Source: Patiria miniata (Eukaryota > Echinodermata > Asteroidea > Valvatida > Asterinidae). Taken from it: 64,000 nt of DNA. Positions 48,146-61,425 of this stretch are shown in pieces. The notes under the pieces are model-generated. The model was not told where the DNA came from. It ran no database searches and was given only the letters and a program-made list of their open reading frames with translations. The first letter of the stretch is position 1. Every line of letters begins with the position of its first letter. A program made the position numbers and the translations under genes. The stretch lies in the NCBI RefSeq assembly GCF_015706575.1, contig NW_024037069.1:35361315-35425314 (forward strand). The letters are read 5' to 3'.

Positions 48146-49736
48146 TTGAATAAATTTCTGTTCATTTTTGCTATTAGTTGACGCACATTTCCTGGGTCAT
48201 ATATTAGGGGCTTCCAAAGCACTTCAATTGATGAAATGTAGCATACTGTTGAGATTGAAACAGAAATGTCCAACCGTTTTATTTATTTTTAAGACAAATT
48301 CAACAAATCCTGAAAACAAATTGGGACGTATTTAAATTTCTCATGACACATAATAACAATATTACAAATGAAATGACATTAACCTCTACATATGTATGTA
48401 GATTCCCAGTTTCTGGTCTGCAGAAATTAAAACTCATTAATATAGTTTATCTGTTTGAATGTGTTCAGTTTTCTTTACGTTTTATGTATTTCACTGTTCA
48501 TATTATGACTAGTGAACTAAATGCGTTTTTCCCAATAATGAGAAAAATATAGAAATTAACACAGTGCAATAAAAAAAAGTCCTAAACGTAACTCAAAATA
48601 AACCTTAGCACAGCAAATTGACGTTGTTAGGCCTCTTATCCTCCTCAAATTAAGCCTCTCGGTCACGCTGCAAAAACTAGATATATATGATGTTCAATTA
48701 ACACTGATATTCAATGAACCGTTCAAAATGCATTGTGCTAATTGAACAGGACAAATTTTTGCAAAGCAATTTTAAACCTTGTCACACGAATTTCTTTGAC
48801 ATTCTACAATATATTTTTCGTCAGAAGTCAAGGTCCCTTTTTATAGGGTTAATTGGCTAACTTAACTAATGCATTTTATATTTTGGATTTTTTTAAAACT
48901 TGACTTGCTGTACAAAGAGGAAACATTACATTAAACTCAGCCGTGTATAAACATTCACATCACATGAATTTTACTTGGAATCATATTTTGTGCAACTTTC
49001 TGCTCCTCTTAAAAGTATGAAAACTATTTGACATCCCTTTTCGGTAATCTTTGATTGAAAAGCGCGCTTTTTTTTAAAACATTTAAAATAATCCATGCCT
49101 TTCTTGCCAAATGAGGGTACTGCTGTTGCTATGAAATTTCAGGAAGCCACTGTTCAGTGAAGGGTTTTCCCTTAAAAAGTGAATCCCTTAGTTGCTCATT
49201 GGAAACATTATTTTGTGGGAAAACTTTGCTCACTGGCCTAATATCAAAACAACAAGGAATCACCAAAGAAAGGAACATTTACGAAAGCAAAATATCTGAA
49301 ATTGTTGCAATTTTGAAGCTGAAATAACTGTAACATTGAGGTTTCTGCCTGAGTTAACATCGCACCTTTACTCATGAATATGCAAATTCGCATTAGCATA
49401 AAAAACAGCATCAAAATACCCTTACAAATGGCCAAATGAAAAAAAATAAGGTTAAATGGGACACAAAGGTGCATTTTCAAGGATTGCATTAAAATAATTA
49501 CATGGGCCTTTTAAAATAAACAGAAATTTCTGAAGTTGGGCCTTACATCCACAAGAAATCACTGAACAAAATAATCAATTAGTATTCTTCATACATTGTA
49601 TTTCTCTGATAAGTTTGCCGACAAAATGGTGATCCAGAATTTGGCAGTCAAAATTTGTCATTTATGCTATCTACAAATTGAAGATAAAAACCATTTTTCA
49701 AGATGAAATGTAGAAATCGAAATCTCTGTTTTTAGT

Positions 49737-52700
49737 TCACAGCTCAGTCATTGGTTCCCCGTCTTCATTCACAATGGTCTCCGTCTCGAATCCAGCATTG
49801 TCTACACCCTGCTTCGCTGTTATCTCCCTGTGAATGCAGATAAAGAAGAAGAAGAAATGTCAGTGTGAACGGAAAAGAGGACCAAGGCTTCGGGATTTTG
49901 TTTAATGGATACTTGTCATAGTTAAGGATTAGTGACCCACCGGTATGTTTTTTTAAGGGGGGAGGGATGCTAGTCATTGCAAATCATGAGAACTGTTGCA
50001 ATTTTTAAATGCCTAGAAAAGAAAAAGCCCACATCCATGCATTGTCTAAACATGAAGCCATTTGTCCAAACTGTCACAAGTCCATCAAAAGTCTTCCAGT
50101 CTCAAGTCAAGTCACAAGTTAATTAAACTGTGACAAAGAATTATATTCCTTTGTCTTTTTTTTATCCCCTTACTTAAATTGTGATTTGACATGGGAAAGA
50201 ACTTGTGATTTACTCTAGGTCAGACTTGAGATGGACTTGTGATGAAATTGTGTAAGAATTGCTGGGGACTCTTCTACAACACTATCTGAGGTTTATGGAG
50301 GAAGGAGGCACTCACTTTGACTGATCAGCGATGAGGTTCTCCAACTCCCCAACGACCTCCTCTGCCTCTTTCCCTCCCGAGGAGGATGCCTTGGCTGAGG
50401 AGCGGGTTGATGAGGCTCCAGAATCTTTTCTTGGAGGAGAAGCAGATGGGGTGTCTTTCTCAGAGGCCCCGGAATGCTTCCTAGGAGGAGTAGCGGGTGA
50501 TGCATCTTTCTGAGAGGCTCCGGAGTCTTTCCTAGGAGGAGTAGCAACTGGTGCATCTTTCTCAGAGGTTGCAGCCTCTTTGTCGGAGGCTTTGGAATCC
50601 TCAGAAGGACTTGAGGATGCGGATGACTCCTTCCTGGATGAGGTTCCCGAGGTTTGGTCATCTTGAGGTGGTGGGGGAGGCGGGAGGTCCAACGAGGCAC
50701 TGGATGCAGACTTGGTCTCTTCAGCTGGAGGTGGGGGAGGGGGTAAATCCTCATCTGCAGCTGATGTAACCTCACCGGAAACCTCACCAGAAACCTCACC
50801 AGAGGGACCTGCCTCCTCACCACCGGGACCTTCTATCACTTTAGTCTCTTCTTCTATTTTACGAAAAAAGTAAGGGATGTTGGAAGTTAAGCAAAATGAA
50901 TTAGACTATAATGCAAAAACGAGGCTCGAATCGAGGTTGGTACAGCAAAACTGAGCATTACTTCTTTGTTACTGATACTTTGATATATATAGCGCTCTTT
51001 TAAAAGACTTTTTATGACGTTGATTTGCCTATTTTAATGATAAATGATTTATTTACCATCTAGGTAAATTTGATGTTGTATAGTGGCGTTGAGTTTTTGG
51101 GAGAAAACGTTAGCAATAGAGCGGAGAGAAAATATGCTGGGCAGTTCTGTATTTCCCGTGAAAATGCGAGGCTTTTGTTTAGATATGGCACGTAGCTAAG
51201 AAGGATCCGGATCTTACTAGTAGCCTGTTCGTAGGCTGGTGGTTCTAGATCGTCACCAGAATGCGAGCTGCCTTCGTTAGAAGAAGAAACATCAGCTGTC
51301 ACAACGATAGAGTTGGGGGAGGCCGGCGGTTCGCTACTTTCTTGCAAGTTTTCTTCTTGCTTAGGCCTATTCTGTTGACAGTAACAATACAGATTCAAGA
51401 ACTTAAAAAGTGAATTCATTTCTTCAGAAGCTTGCAATTAGCATAATTGATTTTAATACATATCAAAGCAATGTAATGGCAAGTGCAAGCAATGCCGCAG
51501 TTTCAATTTGAACGGGATGTGAATTTCGAAGTAAATAATGTAATTTTTTTCTCCATCGTGGTCTGAGGTTGCAATGATGAAAATGGACCATAATTGCACT
51601 GATAAACTTCAAAGTTAAAAGCAACGACTCAATAATGTCAAGACGAGCACAGACTACCACTTGTACCGTTATTTTTGGGAACAACTTTTGTGTAATTGTA
51701 TTATAATATAAGGTAGTGGAACATTGCGTACAAACGCGCGGACGGTAAAATATCATGATATATGGTTGGATCGAACACTAGCACAAACATCATAGAGTAG
51801 GCCTAGTACTGCAGAAAGACGTAGGTGTAACAAAATAAAAAATGGATAAAAATCCACAGACCGATTTTGTTTCGTTAAGAATCACGCCTTGGCTGCTGCT
51901 TTTTTGCCAGGATTTCAACTTTGTGTGTATGCGAAATGTCACCATGATTCTGTTACATTAGGACCTTCAACAAATGAGCTGTCTGAAGTGGAATATGAAT
52001 CAGCGTTGACGAGAAAACCGTAAATCGGCGCGATGTCATGAGGTATCCGGTGGTATTTGGTACTTGGTAGAGTAAAGCATTGCAACCCAATTTGGGCTAA
52101 ACTGGTCTCTATGTAAACATATTGATTGTTTGTCATTGAGGTTTATTTGATGCGTCTTCGTTTATTAATTCTAGAAGAGTGCAACGGTCAGATGTTGATT
52201 TATTTTTACCCCTTTTTAAGACCGAACAGAATTCTAATGCAAGCTTGTTTATTCTTCGAAGAGACAAAGCCATACATTGCGGTGGTATGAAGTTATGAAC
52301 GTATATAGACCTTTATTTGCCAATCCATGGTTCTTTTTGCCAACCACGGGTCGGCAAACTACTAGCATCAACGTTGCAAAAATAAAGAATCATAATCATG
52401 GGTTGTTGAAAATACAAACTATTTTTCAAACGATAAGGTATATCACAGAAATAATAAAAGTGCCTCTTTCTTACATGACGAGGTGTATTAAAAGCATTTT
52501 GTTCCTTATAATCTGATGCAGGCCACAGCTCAAATGGCAACCCATCCATACAAAATGGCGCTCAATGTTAGACGACAAAAAATCGTCTATAGCGTGACAA
52601 CTGGACGGTTCCAAGCGTGAAGCAAGCGGAATGAATTTTGCTTATATAGCCGGCCATTTGATGAAAGAGTAACCAAACCGAACTAAAACTACCTCTTTAT

Positions 52701-55700
52701 GTACCACGGCGTACAGTACATTGTCATCGTCAATGTCTATTCGCGTTTTTACCATGGAGGGATTCATGAAGACACTTTTAGTCTCAGATAAGATCTCGGC
52801 TTGATAGACGTTGGTACTGGCGTCTACTTTGACTTTCTTCAAGGAACTGGTGGGAACCACGGGTCCCGAGGGAAGAACTTTCTGGCTCTTTCTGTCATCG
52901 TTTTCCTGATGACGCATCTCGATGTCTTCAAAAGTCATCTTGGTGTCCCTGGATGAACATTGATTTTAGAAGGGGGAGTTTTGTAATCTATTTTTTTTTT
53001 ATCTCAGATTTCTAAAGCGTCCTCTCAATCTGCACTCCAATCGAACACGATATGCCTACATGCATAATTCCTTTTGAGTTGCAAATTGTGAACGATTGAT
53101 GTTAGATAGTAACATTAAAATGCCGATCTCTGTTCTCTGATCTCTGAAATTTAGATTACGCAAACTGATTTTACATACTTCGGGCAACTTTATTTTTAAT
53201 TTGCTAATTAATTAAGTTTGTTCAAATTAATGTTAATTTGGAATATATTTTTTGTCAACCACGAATTTTGGAGACATTTTGTGACAAAAAAACCCCTTAC
53301 GTTTTTTTGTTCCGGTAGTATATGAATCCAACAAATATGCCGACGAGTATGAACAAACCAATCACACAGAGCAATGCGATCAGCCAAGTGTCCAGAAGCA
53401 GCCCATTACTGAATGGTACAAACTCTAAGTCGCCCAAATCAAGCCTGCAAAAATAGATGAAATCAAAATACAGAAGGTTATCATATACAGGTCATTAAAC
53501 AAAAGATCCAAGTGCGTAATATGAGAATACATGCCCACTAAAATTTCCTTTTTTCAGGGCCACAATTTGTTGCTGCCAGGCCTTCGATTTTTTGAGAGCT
53601 TTTGTCAATTTCTCCGAGACCGCGTGCAACAATGTTCTCGCTAATTTTGCTAAAAGTTGCCAACCGTTCACTAAAGGTTATCAAACGTTTAATAAAAGTT
53701 ACCAAACGTTTTCTAACAGATACCAAACGATATTAAGGTCCATGCACGTTCAACTGCTGCGAAACATAACGTGTTCACCAAAAGTTATCAAACGTTTAAT
53801 AAAAGTTACTGACCGTTTGATAAAAGTTACCAAACGTTTTCTAACAGATACCAAACGATATTACAGTCCATGCACCTGCAACTGCCGCGAAAAATAACGC
53901 CTGAAGATGATGTAATTTTGCTACAATAGTTACCACAGCTCTTGCATACTATTTTGCAGCTCAATGAAATTGGCCCTTTTGTTAAATATTCAACTTTACC
54001 ATTATCAGACTTTCATAAAAAGAATAGTTTAAACGGTTTACTTATTAAATGATACTTTACTTGTATCCAAGTTCATTTTCGATAAATTTTCGCTCTGCCT
54101 TGAACATCATTTGAAGCTGCCCGCTTGTCATGGTAAGCTGTGTCATAGCATACGGATTCTTGATGTAGAAAGATACCACCGTTCGTTGGGGTTTGGTGGA
54201 TGCTATTCTGTTATAGACTATGACGTCATCCATACTGTTGATAAAAAGGGGAAAACATGAATTTAAATAATAATATCAGGGGATGAAAGACAGCATGAGG
54301 GGTTGCCTCACAACATGAAGGTTTTTATCTCCAGATATGAATTGCATTTAGTACTAATCCTTGCTAAATCTTGCCACCAGACGTATCTTTAATAAGATAG
54401 GCCTATGATTCGAAAATGGGACTACCACCCAAATGCGGATAACCATCCCCGCCCAAGGGCGGATCCAGGGGGGGGGGGGGCAAAGGGGGTCATGCCCCCC
54501 CCCCCAAAAAAAACGAAACCAATTTTTTTTTTTTTTTTAATGTGACATCGCAATAAAGGTAGGCAATGAGTACACCACCATCTTTTTCTCAAAAAAACAT
54601 TGGTTAAGTGGTCAGAAATTGCCTCAGATCGCACCACAGAGCATCTAGAATCCAAAAAAAATTCGGGGCCCTTAAGCGGGCCCCGAACCCCACGCCGTAA
54701 TTTTTTTGACCCACTATTTTGGGGGACCAAAATTTTTTGGCCCCCCAAAAAATTTTGTTCTGGATCCGCTCTTGTCCCCGCCCCAACAACACCAACACCC
54801 CCACCCCCATCCCAAACCCAACACCACCCCCATCCCTACCCCCACCCACACCACCCCACTCCAGTAGCGTATCGAGGTTTTGGGTTGGCCAGCAAACGGG
54901 CAACTTTTTGGTCGTTCAGTTTCTTAAAAGTTGCACCAGCTCCTTCCGCTAGATACGCCACTACCCGCAACGACAAACAAGGAGACAACTAACGAAACTC
55001 GTCCACTGAAAATCAAAGCGTTCAACCTTCCGATTCCCTAATTTTGGCTGGAAGAGTTCCCGAGGAAGAATGTTACCATCGTTTGTTTTCGATACCTTCT
55101 CCAAGGGACATTTTGCCACTGAAGAAAGTGAAAAGACAGACGAACAAACGAGCAAAGTGCCCCGGACGTACTCTGTTTCCTTGTAGTCGCCTGCGCAGTT
55201 GGCCTTGGTAACGCAGTACCTGTTGGACGCCTCACTCATTGTCGTTTTGAATGTAGTCTCCCTTACCGACCCAAACTGTTGATACGCGGAGGGAAAAACA
55301 AGGTAGTGAGTACAATTTATTTTCTTTATTTTATATCCAGCGATGCTAAGGACATATAATTTATGTCACCCTTTCCTGAAACGCAAATAGTAACACAGCT
55401 GTTGTAGGAAATAGATTAACGAATGATGTCAAACGTTTTGCAAATCTTGTTTTATTATCCAAAACATTATTGGAAAATCGTATAGATTAGATTCATAAAA
55501 CATATGTTTTGTGAAACTTGTTTTCGCGAATAAATCACCAAAAAGAAAGAATTTAAAAAAACATATATGATTTTAAAAACATATAATATTAAAGACACAT
55601 ATACTTCGGAAAAAAATCGGCTCAAAACAGAGTCGGAATATACTCCGCAAATAATTATACTCGGTAAACATAAACTTCAAAAAATCGAGAAAACAAATGA

Positions 55701-58700
55701 AGTGTTCGTGAATGCGTAAGAATTTACGGGCAGCAAAATCAAAACTTATATTACCGCTGTGAATTCAATGTCAACTATGAGTGCAACTCCCCCCGTGTCG
55801 ATGAGCTCCTGTATGGGTTCCAGTGGGTCGATGATCGGCGGCATGGTCGTGGCATCAGCTTGGCGGAAGCTCGGTGGGTTATTTGGCGGAGGGGGTGGAG
55901 GCGGTGGAAGTAACAGCTGCTTCGGAGCAGGTGTTGCCGCTGTTAATATGAAGTTGGTTTGTTATCATCTCTAAATAGTGAATACTTTTGGGTTCTCTGC
56001 ACCCCCGTTTTAAAATGTTAAATTTTTTAACCCATGTTGAAATCATGTTTTCATTTTGTTTTTATATTAAAATGCCTCTAGTATTTACCATGAAAAAAAG
56101 TTCACAATTGTTGAACAAATTAGGGAGAAAAACCGTTCGTTCAAGAAATGGATTACAGTTTAAGATTGCAATAATTTTTTCAGATTTTCAAAATTGGTTC
56201 TGAAAAACAGTTTTGGATGGATTGTGGCATGATGAGGATTCGTGATTGTAACACTTTAACATTGCCTACACGTTGAAATACCATCCTCGCTATAGCCAGG
56301 GTGGTTTAACTCACGTACGTCGTGAGACGGTGCCCATGCAAACCAACATCATCGGGCATAATTATATTGACCTCGTGAGATAATTATTCATGAACACTTC
56401 CAAATATGGACTGACATAACTCTCGACCAATCGCTGTTTACAAAACGGATCCAGAATTGAATTCCTGTATCCGGTTCGTTAGCGTGACGTCGGTTCAGTT
56501 TAAACCACGCCCACTTGCCATTAAGTAGCGTTGGAACCACTGATCTCTATATCAAGATCAGTGGTTGGAACCATTGGAACCGGAAGCTAACGCAACTTGA
56601 GTATTTATCCAATGGGCGCTAGTAATCAGTGGTGCGCGCGCGTGTATGACGTTTTTACTATAACGAACCGGATACCAAATGAAATGGCAGCACGCTGTGC
56701 CGTCCTGAAAAAACGCTCTCGTATTGGCTAACAAAGTTGACGCTGTAATTCTATTCCTCTATCCTGTAGCTGACTTCAGTGCGTATGAAAACGTCACGAT
56801 GTCTACGGAGAGAACTGAATTGCTCACGATGAGTCTCAAATTAGAAAAGATTCAGACTTGGTTTTCCCCGAGGGCGTCTTACGACGTAAGAATGCCCTTG
56901 CTAGCGAGGAAGAGAAACCAGCCATTCACATTTTCTGTGAGAAGAGAGGACATTGCCAGGGGAAAATAAAATACAAAAACGCAGGGGGAGGCTGAAAGTC
57001 AATGTAAGTCATCATTCTGGAAGCACTTTTTGTTGCAGACGGCAGAAGGGAGCTAAGACGGGCTAACGGAGCCCCTCCCCCCCCCCCCCCGGCCATTATG
57101 GATGCATCTACCAACTAAGTACATATAATGATGATAATCAGTTTAAAATCCTTGGTTGTTATTTGAACACTCTCTGATTTGCAGACTGAACGAAGTAGGG
57201 CCCTCAGTACGTTTTGACATCAATCTACCAAATCGACCTTTACTCAAACACACACGTTACTGCACGATAATGACGGTACGCAATATTGCTGTTATCAGTT
57301 CGCGCTGAGTTTTATCTAAATGCAAATATTGGTGACATGGCCTTTATAATAATAGTTTCAGCACATTATATTAGCCACAATATTAGTCACGTAATAAATT
57401 TTGGAAACAAAGTGTGCATTTGTCATTTTCTGGTGCAAAGGCGAATTCAGGGATAGCGATTCCCCTACTTTTCCGGCCATTTTTTAAGAGTAATTCGTCT
57501 TTTTACCCTTTGTTCCCACAACCGAAATTATAAGGCAGTCTCGTCGGGCATTTTAACAAATAAACTTTAATACTGGAAAAGTTTGCGGTCGATTTTTGTG
57601 GAGGATATGACAAATTTATTATCGAAAAGCATTGCTTGAGAGAAATTCCGAAAAATGTACAGGGTGAGTCAAAAAGAAAGTGACCAAATGAAAAATTAAA
57701 AAAGTAATAATATGTGGCTTTCTCCATTTCATAAATATAACACGGATAAAGAACATGACTTGTAACTGTGAAATTTTCACGTAATTTGCATACTCTATTC
57801 CAAATTATGTATATTTTAATAAAAAGATCACAAAATTCAGCTGTCCACCACTGATCATTTATCGTTCTACGATCTGACGAATACCCATTAAATGCAATGA
57901 AACATGGACGTTTTCCCAACTCCACGAATGAACGAAAACTTGCAAAGGAAAACAGACAAAATCCCCAACAATATTTCCGAGAAAAAACGTGGACTTGTTC
58001 CTAATATTCAAAACACAAAATCTGACAGTAAAAGAAATGTTTCTGTCTTGATTCAAATGATTCAAATCGTACTTGTATTTGAATGGCTGTATGTAATCTG
58101 TAATTTTCACTCAGCTCAATAGCTTCCAATGAGCTAGAAAAACATGTTCTTTTAGTAAAACATTCATAACCTCTGATAACATGGATCATTTTCAGTAATT
58201 TTTTTTTTTCAGACGAGTGGTGGAACATGCTCTTTTAAGACGTACATTGGTGTAATTTGATAGTGTGTTTTTTTAAGAAAATAAAATCATTAATTCAGGT
58301 CACTTTCTTTTTGACTTGCCCTTTAGACATGAAACACTAATAAAACCTCATCGTGTACCATAAAAAAAAAAAAAAATTCGTTGGATAGTGTACGAGGTCA
58401 AAACAATCGTTAGTGACAAAATTAGAATTCTAAACAGAAGGACATTTTGGTAGGTCTTCAATCCGGTCCGGGGGGATAAGGGCGGAAACAAATAAGTGTT
58501 CACCTCAATGTTATCAAGTTAAGAACTTACAGTTAAACCACCTTGTAATAAAGGAATAAAACGGCTTAACAATGTCGGAAGTTCAGGTTGGGAACGCAAA
58601 ACCTCTCTCTAAAGCTCTGCGCCGACTCTACCGACAGGCCGCAGAGAGCATTATATACAGCAATAACTTCACCACTGGAAACATTAACCACGCAGTTCAA

Positions 58701-58862
58701 TTTCCAACGGACATATCGGTGTGATATTTGACCAAAAGAAATTATTCAGAAGGAAAAGGTACTCTTGGCCAACCATGCAAATGTGCGTAAAAACTTACTC
58801 TGGCCGTGGGCATTCTGACACAGCAGAATGGTAGACAGTACAAGCAGTAGTAAGCTCTTCAT
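49737..58862 (-). CDS. type I membrane protein with collectrin/SEA-like neck and PPxY, proline-rich tail (553 aa)
   Basis: Nine exons on the minus strand: 58862-58799, 55939-55755, 55275-55220, 54234-54061, 53444-53301, 52948-52693, 51371-51218, 50853-50316 and 49827-49737. All phases agree. Residues 1-21 are a signal peptide (MKSLLLLVLSTILLCQ). Next comes a Pro-rich stretch (LLLPPPPPPP), then a domain at about 65-170 with TVVSFYIKNP, FKAERKFIENELGYK and LGDLEFVPF. It ends in one membrane helix at 180-203 and YRNKK. The neck-to-membrane order resembles collectrin/ACE2 (RVSFWFVVTDP..LEFL..WIIIFGV) and SEA-type folds. The tail (204-553) has PPAY (337-340) for WW-domain ligases, two PPPPPP tracts for SH3/EVH1/profilin partners, three TPPRKDSGAS-type repeats and a C-terminal NEDGEPMTEL. 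No enzyme domain. Membrane topology confident; family tentative. Confidence 0.75.
50078..50245. repeat. foldback repeat of family F1 (copy 4)
   Basis: TCACAAGTCCATC and CAAGTCAAGTCACAAGTT units at the left; ATTGTGATTTGACATGGG and GATGGACTTGTGATG units at the right. More diverged than copies 1 and 3. It lies in gene 3's last intron. Confidence 0.65.
50400..50600 (-). repeat. coding repeat in gene 3 tail
   Basis: Three copies of an 18-19-residue unit, (S/Q)EKDxPxATPPRKDSGA-like (54-57 bp each), in exon 8. Each carries an RKxS basophilic kinase site and a TPP or SPP proline-directed site, so it is a candidate phospho-switch array (inference). Confidence 0.75.
51372..52692. other. gene 3 intron 6
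   Basis: Unique AT-rich sequence. Short open frames here are unsupported, and no element was recognised. Confidence 0.35.
53648..53900. repeat. tandem repeat rich in ACCAAACGTTT
   Basis: Two units of about 130 bp (53648-53768 and 53776-53900) share GTTATCAAACGTTTAATAAA, GTTTTCTAACAGATACCAAA and GGTCCATGCAC blocks. Each contains 20-bp subrepeats around AAACGTTTA. It lies in gene 3 intron 4. Confidence 0.75.
54454..54774. mobile_element. 321-bp hAT-like MITE (family H2) with 8-bp target duplication
   Basis: The ends are CAAGGGCGGATCCAG and its near-complement CTGGATCCGCTCTTG. TCCCCGCC lies directly outside both (54446-54453 and 54775-54782), and 8 bp is the hAT-type length. The interior has opposed G- and C-runs and a CGGGGCCCTTAAGCGGGCCC palindrome. 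It is non-coding, in gene 3 intron 3. Relatives lie at 36665 and about 27600-27910. Confidence 0.85.
56467..56675. mobile_element. 209-bp MITE with GTATCCGGTTCGTTA ends
   Basis: The terminal inverted repeats are GTATCCGGTTCGTTA and TAACGAACCGGATAC. The middle contains a short perfect hairpin, AACCACTGATCT / AGATCAGTGGTT (about 56534-56566). CpG-rich; in gene 3 intron 1. Confidence 0.8.
57660..58323. mobile_element. 664-bp TA-flanked element with CAGGGTGAGTCAAAAAGAAA ends
   Basis: The left end CAGGGTGAGTCAAAAAGAAA is inverted at the right end (TTTCTTTTTGACTTGCCCT) with few mismatches. TA flanks both sides. It shares its outermost bases with the element at 22543-23048 but not the long inverted arms. 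Tc1/mariner-type by target site (inference). No transposase frame. Confidence 0.75.
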
Positions 58863-58971
58863 GTTGGTGTTCACAGTCGGATCAGGATGGATGTTTGATA
58901 CGACACAAATTCTCAATAAGCTACTAACACACGAACGTTTCGCTGACAGAGTTTAGCCTAAACACCCGTCA

Positions 58972-58979
58972 CTTTATAA
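58972..58979 (-). promoter_or_regulatory. TATA-like box of gene 3
   Basis: CTTTATAA reads TTATAAAG on the minus strand, 110 bases upstream of the gene 3 start codon. That would give a 5' UTR of about 80 bases. Context supports it; no transcript data. Confidence 0.4.
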
Positions 58980-59757
58980 TTTGAAACAAAACAAGGTGAA
59001 TCTGGTGCTGGTCGTTCTAACACTGCGTATAAATGACTTGAAACCCGGTTAGTTTTGCGCAAAGCCTGCAGTGTACGTGAGAGTCTGTTTGACTACAATT
59101 TCTGCTCAGGGTTTTGATAATGAATTTAGTGCACTGGGCCCGAAGTCCAGTTTTCGTGCATAAGCATCTGGTATTGGGAGGGGCCTTGGTACTGGCGGGA
59201 CTTTGTACTACCGTCAATGATAACGCTGAAACCAGTTTGAATACGGATTAGTCCGTGCCAGGGTACGTCTATCTCGTAGTATTTGTTTCGTATACGGACG
59301 TTTTGTTCAAGATCAACAAGGTATTTATCGTCGCTATGGATTGAGAGTAAGAACTGGGGCGAATAAAATTAAGGACAAGGGGTATACGGAGCAACTGTGC
59401 CACCCAAAAAATAAAGAAAGAAAGAAAGAAAAACTACCAAAACAAAATCAAACAAATAAAATATAACAAAAACCAAAAAAAAAACACAAACAGCCTGTAT
59501 CAAAATTTGAAGATGCTCTCCGTGCTATATGGAATTTCACCCGAGTGTTTTTTTTCATTTGCTATTTTCTACTAACATAAAGTTATTCACTTTATAATGA
59601 GACATCGAACGAAACAAAAAAAAACACTGACCCTTAATTATTAAATATTTTTTTTTAATTAAAATATATTTGCTGCCCGACAATAATTCGGGTCTCGCAG
59701 TGCGCCCTCATTGGTACGCAAAATGAAAGTCCTCTTTTTAGAGGGTTCGCAGGGGGC
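58980..59757. other. spacer between divergent genes 3 and 4
   Basis: Unique sequence with (AAAG)n and A-runs at 59410-59480. No gene or element recognised. Confidence 0.35.
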
Positions 59758-60718
59758 TGTGAAGGGCTGATGAGCTTCACAGAATCGTATGAAGGAAGTG
59801 GGGATGGCACTCTGGGTACCTTTTATGACCTATGTATAAAGCATCTGGCTGCAGCTGTTTAAGACCGCAGTTAGCAAATGCGCCCAAATGCTATCCGGAA
59901 ACTTTCTCATAGAAATGCACACATTCCATACCGGATGATGTGATTTCTTTTTCATTGCGGACCATCTGGACAGAATTTGAGAGTCGCATGATATGCAAGT
60001 TGACCCTTTGCGAATTCTGAAAACGGCAAAACGGAGCCTGAGCAAGTGACGGGGATTGAAAATTTACAACACAGATATATAATACGTTTTACAGATTTTT
60101 CTACATTATTACGCTTTTCAACGAAAAAAACCCTCATCATGAATGGGCATAAAAGAGTGATGGCTCAGTCTTAACGGCCGTTTAAAACCTTGCAGGTTCG
60201 TTCGCTCGTACCCACCGCCCTGCAAACAGGGCGCTGGGAAGGGCTGATGAGCTTCACAGAATCTTGTGAAGGAAGTGACCTTTGACCTGTATATAAAGCA
60301 TCTGCCTGTAGCTGTTTAAGACCACAGTTACACAGTGCGCGCAAATAAAACTTCTCATAGAAATGCACACATTCCATACCGGATGTGATTTCTTTTTCAT
60401 TGCGGACTATCCGGCAAATTTTGAGCGTCGCATAATGCAATCATTGACCCTTCGTGAATTCGAAACGGAGCCTGAGCAAGTGACGGGATTGAACATTTAC
60501 AAAACAGATAAGTTTACAGATTTTTGTTACGCTTTTGAACGAAAAAAAAATGCATTTATAAATGGGCATAAAAGAGTGATGGCTCAGTCTTAACAGCCGT
60601 TTGAAACCTTGCAGGGTCGTGGCAGTGATGACTTGCAGGTCACAGGTCACGCAAAATCTATCCAATCAGAGCGTGAATTCGTCGGCCCTTCCCAGCGTCC
60701 CGTTTGCAGGGCGGGGGG
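59758..60718. repeat. tandem pair of about 400-bp units, second bounded by 32-bp inverted repeats
   Basis: 59758-60200 and 60236-60640 share GGGCTGATGAGCTTCACAGA, AAATGCACACATTCCATACC, GAGCCTGAGCAAGTGACGGG and AAAGAGTGATGGCTCAGTC. The second unit is bounded by inverted copies of CCGCCCTGCAAACAGGGCGC (about 60211-60243 and 60685-60718), suggesting a mobile unit. Short frames inside are not conserved between units. Confidence 0.7.
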
Positions 60719-61425
60719 GGGGGGGGGTTACGAGCGAATTTAGAGGGTTGCAGACGCCCAAAATCGGGAAAAAAGTATGGGTTTTCATTTTCGTTGAAAC
60801 ACAACATGCAAATTGGAAATTCGTTAAAAAAAAAACCCAACATTTTTGAAGCGCACGGGGCACAAGTGTTTAAGCGAAATGTCATCCCCTTTTGAAACAT
60901 GGATGAAACTCACAAAAAAACTGGTTGTGCCTGCAAAAGCAAACAAAGTAGAAAAGAATTTAAAACAAAAGTCATGGGATCCCTTGAAATATTCTACAGT
61001 GCAAATCAACAAAGGAAGTATACCGTGTATCAAATTTCCATCAAACAGCGCCACCAGCCGTCCATTGATGGGATGCTAGAAGTCAATGGTACGGATGCTT
61101 TTAGTCACGTGTTTCAAATTAAATCGTAACTTCAACCCAGGACGTTCCTTAATTTTTGGGTCTGCGCGACTATGTTCAGCCTGCAGCTGATAAGGAACGC
61201 AAATTAATACGCGCTCGAACCCAGCCACGAAAAGGCTATTAATGACGTCACACAGAGACTATCAGTGACGTCACAGAGTAGCTGTGGACACCAAACAAAT
61301 TGAAGACACAAACACATTGAACACCGAATACGATGCAGCCCCGACATGCATCTTCTTATGAACTGGTCTCATTATATATTATCCATTGCCAGAGATGTCG
61401 TCCATGAAGCCAGAATCTGGCGGCC

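Larger units (their letters stand above)
47054..49827. repeat. segmental tandem duplication, copy B
   Basis: Partner of 42113-46957. It begins with the gene 2 exon copy and ends with the functional last exon of gene 3. It holds its own later insertions: a MITE at 47803-47963 and a half H1 element at 48023-48145. The stretch from about 48600 to 49700 matches copy A poorly, so it is either highly diverged or rearranged. Confidence 0.75.

Noticed and set aside
54600-54992. 130-codon Pro/His/Thr-rich ORF.
   Set aside because: Reads through C-runs of the hAT-like element and an adjoining CCCCACC-rich stretch.
54961-55217. Continuation of the gene 3 exon frame beyond 55220 (RYCVTKANCAGDYK..).
   Set aside because: Only a donor at 55219 gives the phase needed to join the 54234 exon; the extension ends in a stop without a membrane segment.
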